17,672 bases of DNA, from NCBI GenBank assembly GCA_023411445.1, contig JAEYOT010000319.1, positions 1-17,672 of the forward strand, in the 5' to 3' direction. Below are positions 16,038 to 17,672 of this stretch, piece after piece. The notes beneath the pieces were generated by a model. The model saw only the letters and a list, made by a program, of their open reading frames with translations, searched no databases and was not told the origin of the DNA. The translations under genes were made by a program, and so were the position numbers. Source of the DNA: Pseudomonadota bacterium. GTDB taxonomy: Bacteria; Myxococcota_A; Polyangia; Polyangiales; Polyangiaceae. Within the stretch, counting starts at the first letter, position 1. Each line of letters opens with the position of its first letter.

Positions 16038-17623
16038 GCCGCGCGCGGGCGGCGATGTTGCTGGCGGCGCTCGTGCTCAGCGCGTGCGGTCGCACCAAGC
16101 AGGACTCGCACGCCGGCTCGGCTGGCAGCGGCTCTAACGGTAGCTCGGGCAGCGGGACCGCGGGCTCGACGACCGGCGGAACGTCGCAGGAGGGACCGCA
16201 CAGCTGCGACGAGCCGGCAACGACCGCGGCGACGCTCGCGCGCCTCACTGGACCCGAGCTCAGCCGCAGCTGGCAGTCCGCGCTGGGCGGCTTGCCCGCC
16301 GAGGTCCTCCTCACCGACGGGCCTGACACACGTTTTGTCAGCCACGTGACGCCGACATCGAACGACGTCGCGGAGATCCATGTGCAAGCGCACGACGCCG
16401 CGCTGCGCTTCAGCCGTGAGCCCAAGCTGCTCAGCGCCTTGAGCGAGTGCGACGCGGAGGATCTCGCCCCCGCGTGCAGCACGCGTTTCATCGAGAACTT
16501 CTTGCGCCGAGCGTTCCGCAGGCCGGCCACGCCCGCTGACGTGGCCGACATGGCAGAGGTCTTCGCGACCGGCGTGGAGCTTGGCGGCGGTTTCGCCTCG
16601 GGCGCCCGCGCCGTGGCCCAAGTGGCCTTGCAGAGCCCGGAGATGCTCTACCTGGTCGAAGAGGGCGAAGCGACGGCGGACGGCAAGAGGTCGCTCACGT
16701 CGTACGAGCTGGCCGCGCGCCTCTCGTACTTCTTGACCGGCGCACCGCCGGATGAGGCCCTGCAGGCGCGGAGCGAACAGCCGCAGTGGGACGCGGCTGC
16801 GGTCGCCAAGGAGGCACGACGGCTCCTCGGCAGCCCTGACAATCGTGCGCGCGTGCGGAGCCAGTACGCCGAGCGCTACTCCTTTGGCTGGGTAGAGGAC
16901 TCGAACCTGTATCTCGATCCCCAGTTTCGCGCAGCCTGGCCAGGGATGCGCGCACGAGCGGAGAGCTTCATCGATCAGGTCACGTTCGAGGGCAGCGGCA
17001 CCTTCCGGTCGCTGCTCCTCGAGCAGGATCCGACGAGCGCGGAGCCACGCCCAGGCTTGTTCACTCAGCCGGCCTTGCTCGTGAGCTATGTGTGGCCCCG
17101 GCGCGACCCTCTGGGGCGCGGCTTTCGCGTGCTCAACGAGCTACTGTGTCAGAAGCTGCCCGCTCCCCCGCCGGACGTCCCCTCCACTCACCCGATTGGT
17201 CCCGACTCGACATGGCGGCAATGGCTGGAGGAGATGACCGCCTTCTCGAGTTGCAGCGCCTGCCACGCAATCTTCAACCCCGTCGCGTTTGCCTTCGAGC
17301 ACTACGATGGGAGCGGTGAGTGGCGGGATCAAGAGAATGGCCAGCCGATCGACGCATCGGGTGAGCTGATCGTGTCGGACGCGCGAGGCTCTTTCGGTGG
17401 CGTGGGCGAGCTGATGGAGCTCATCGCAGAGAGCGAGGACGCGCAGCGCTGCTTCGTAGACCAATGGATGGAGCAGGCCTATCGCAGGCTGCTGACGCCA
17501 GCTGACGAGTGTGCGCGCGAGCGCCTGCAGGGCGCCTTCGCGGCGACGGACGGCTCCGTGCCGGAGCTGCTGGTGGCTATCGTCAGCGACCCTTCCTTCC
17601 AAGCTCCCCCAGCGAAGCCGTAA
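16034..17623 (+). CDS. DUF1592-type multidomain lipoprotein with CxxCH motif
   Basis: This 529-aa protein starts with a lipoprotein signal (MSRARAAMLLAALVLSAC, Cys18) and a Gly/Ser/Thr linker to about residue 50. The order then fits the DUF1587/1595/1592/1588/1585 array. A diverged DUF1587-like LARLTGPELSRSWQSALG lies at about 68. A DUF1595-like FLRRAFRRPATPADV lies at 156-170. The DUF1592 part, LTSYELAARLSYFLTGAPPD, starts at 221. The DUF1588 part is FTQPALLVSYVWPRRDPLGRG. The CSACHAIFNPVAFAFEHYD segment has a heme-c-type motif (Cys407, Cys410, His411). The C-terminal DUF1585-like MEQAYRRLLTPADE follows. Translation is coupled to the DUF1552 gene. Its role is unknown; a redox function of the CxxCH is possible but unproven. 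17624-17672 shows nothing further. Confidence 0.85.
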   Translation: MSRARAAMLLAALVLSACGRTKQDSHAGSAGSGSNGSSGSGTAGSTTGGTSQEGPHSCDEPATTAATLARLTGPELSRSWQSALGGLPAEVLLTDGPDTRFVSHVTPTSNDVAEIHVQAHDAALRFSREPKLLSALSECDAEDLAPACSTRFIENFLRRAFRRPATPADVADMAEVFATGVELGGGFASGARAVAQVALQSPEMLYLVEEGEATADGKRSLTSYELAARLSYFLTGAPPDEALQARSEQPQWDAAAVAKEARRLLGSPDNRARVRSQYAERYSFGWVEDSNLYLDPQFRAAWPGMRARAESFIDQVTFEGSGTFRSLLLEQDPTSAEPRPGLFTQPALLVSYVWPRRDPLGRGFRVLNELLCQKLPAPPPDVPSTHPIGPDSTWRQWLEEMTAFSSCSACHAIFNPVAFAFEHYDGSGEWRDQENGQPIDASGELIVSDARGSFGGVGELMELIAESEDAQRCFVDQWMEQAYRRLLTPADECARERLQGAFAATDGSVPELLVAIVSDPSFQAPPAKP

Positions 17624-17672
17624 CCGGCAGCGCGCAAATTCCGCGCGAGGCGCGCCCCCATACCCCCAGGTT

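Overview
The window looks like chromosomal DNA from a GC-rich myxobacterium, probably of the Sorangium/Polyangiales type. Two proteins end in MYXO-CTERM-type sorting tails (a Cys, a short hydrophobic helix and an Arg-rich end). There is also a DUF1552/DUF1592 gene pair, Gly/Ser-rich exported proteins and strong G/C third-position preference. The species call is inference.

Layout. 3-428 is the 3' end of a Cys-rich MYXO-CTERM surface protein. 493-777 is an attenuator leader. 778-6819 is a tight operon, ilvB-ilvN-leuA-leuC-leuD. 6820-11512 holds unrelated accessory genes: an ECF-type sigma factor (-), a LacI-family regulator (+), an LPMO-like histidine-brace protein (-), an acidic lipoprotein (+), and a small helical protein coupled to a single-domain response regulator (+). 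11665-11920 is a second attenuator leader, followed by cimA-leuB (11921-14631). The window ends with a DUF1552 protein and a DUF1592-type lipoprotein carrying a CxxCH motif (14703-17623).

How the genes work together. IlvBN makes acetolactate or acetohydroxybutyrate for Val/Leu/Ile. LeuA, LeuCD and LeuB form the leucine branch. CimA with LeuCD and LeuB can turn pyruvate plus acetyl-CoA into 2-oxobutyrate, a threonine-independent entry to isoleucine. The branched-chain set is thus split into two transcription units about 4.9 kb apart.

Main discovery. Each unit is preceded by an unannotated short ORF and a matching transcription attenuator. The ilvB leader (533-667, 44 codons) has a run of Val/Leu/Ile codons. 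The cimA leader (11701-11820, 39 codons) is richer in Ile. Both end in related peptides (LLIGSGVAAS and LIIGLGAAAS) and share the sequence AGCTGACGGAA over the stop codon. Both are followed by intrinsic terminators built on CCCCCGCACC...GGTCCGGGGG plus a T tract. The last codons of each leader can pair with the 5' arm of its own terminator, with a U-G pair in one and a C-G pair in the other at the same position. Both leaders also share CTTGACGAA-(6-8 nt)-CGAGGAG just upstream, which may be a common promoter or RNA element. Together this reads as a duplicated translation-coupled attenuator controlling both halves of branched-chain amino-acid synthesis.
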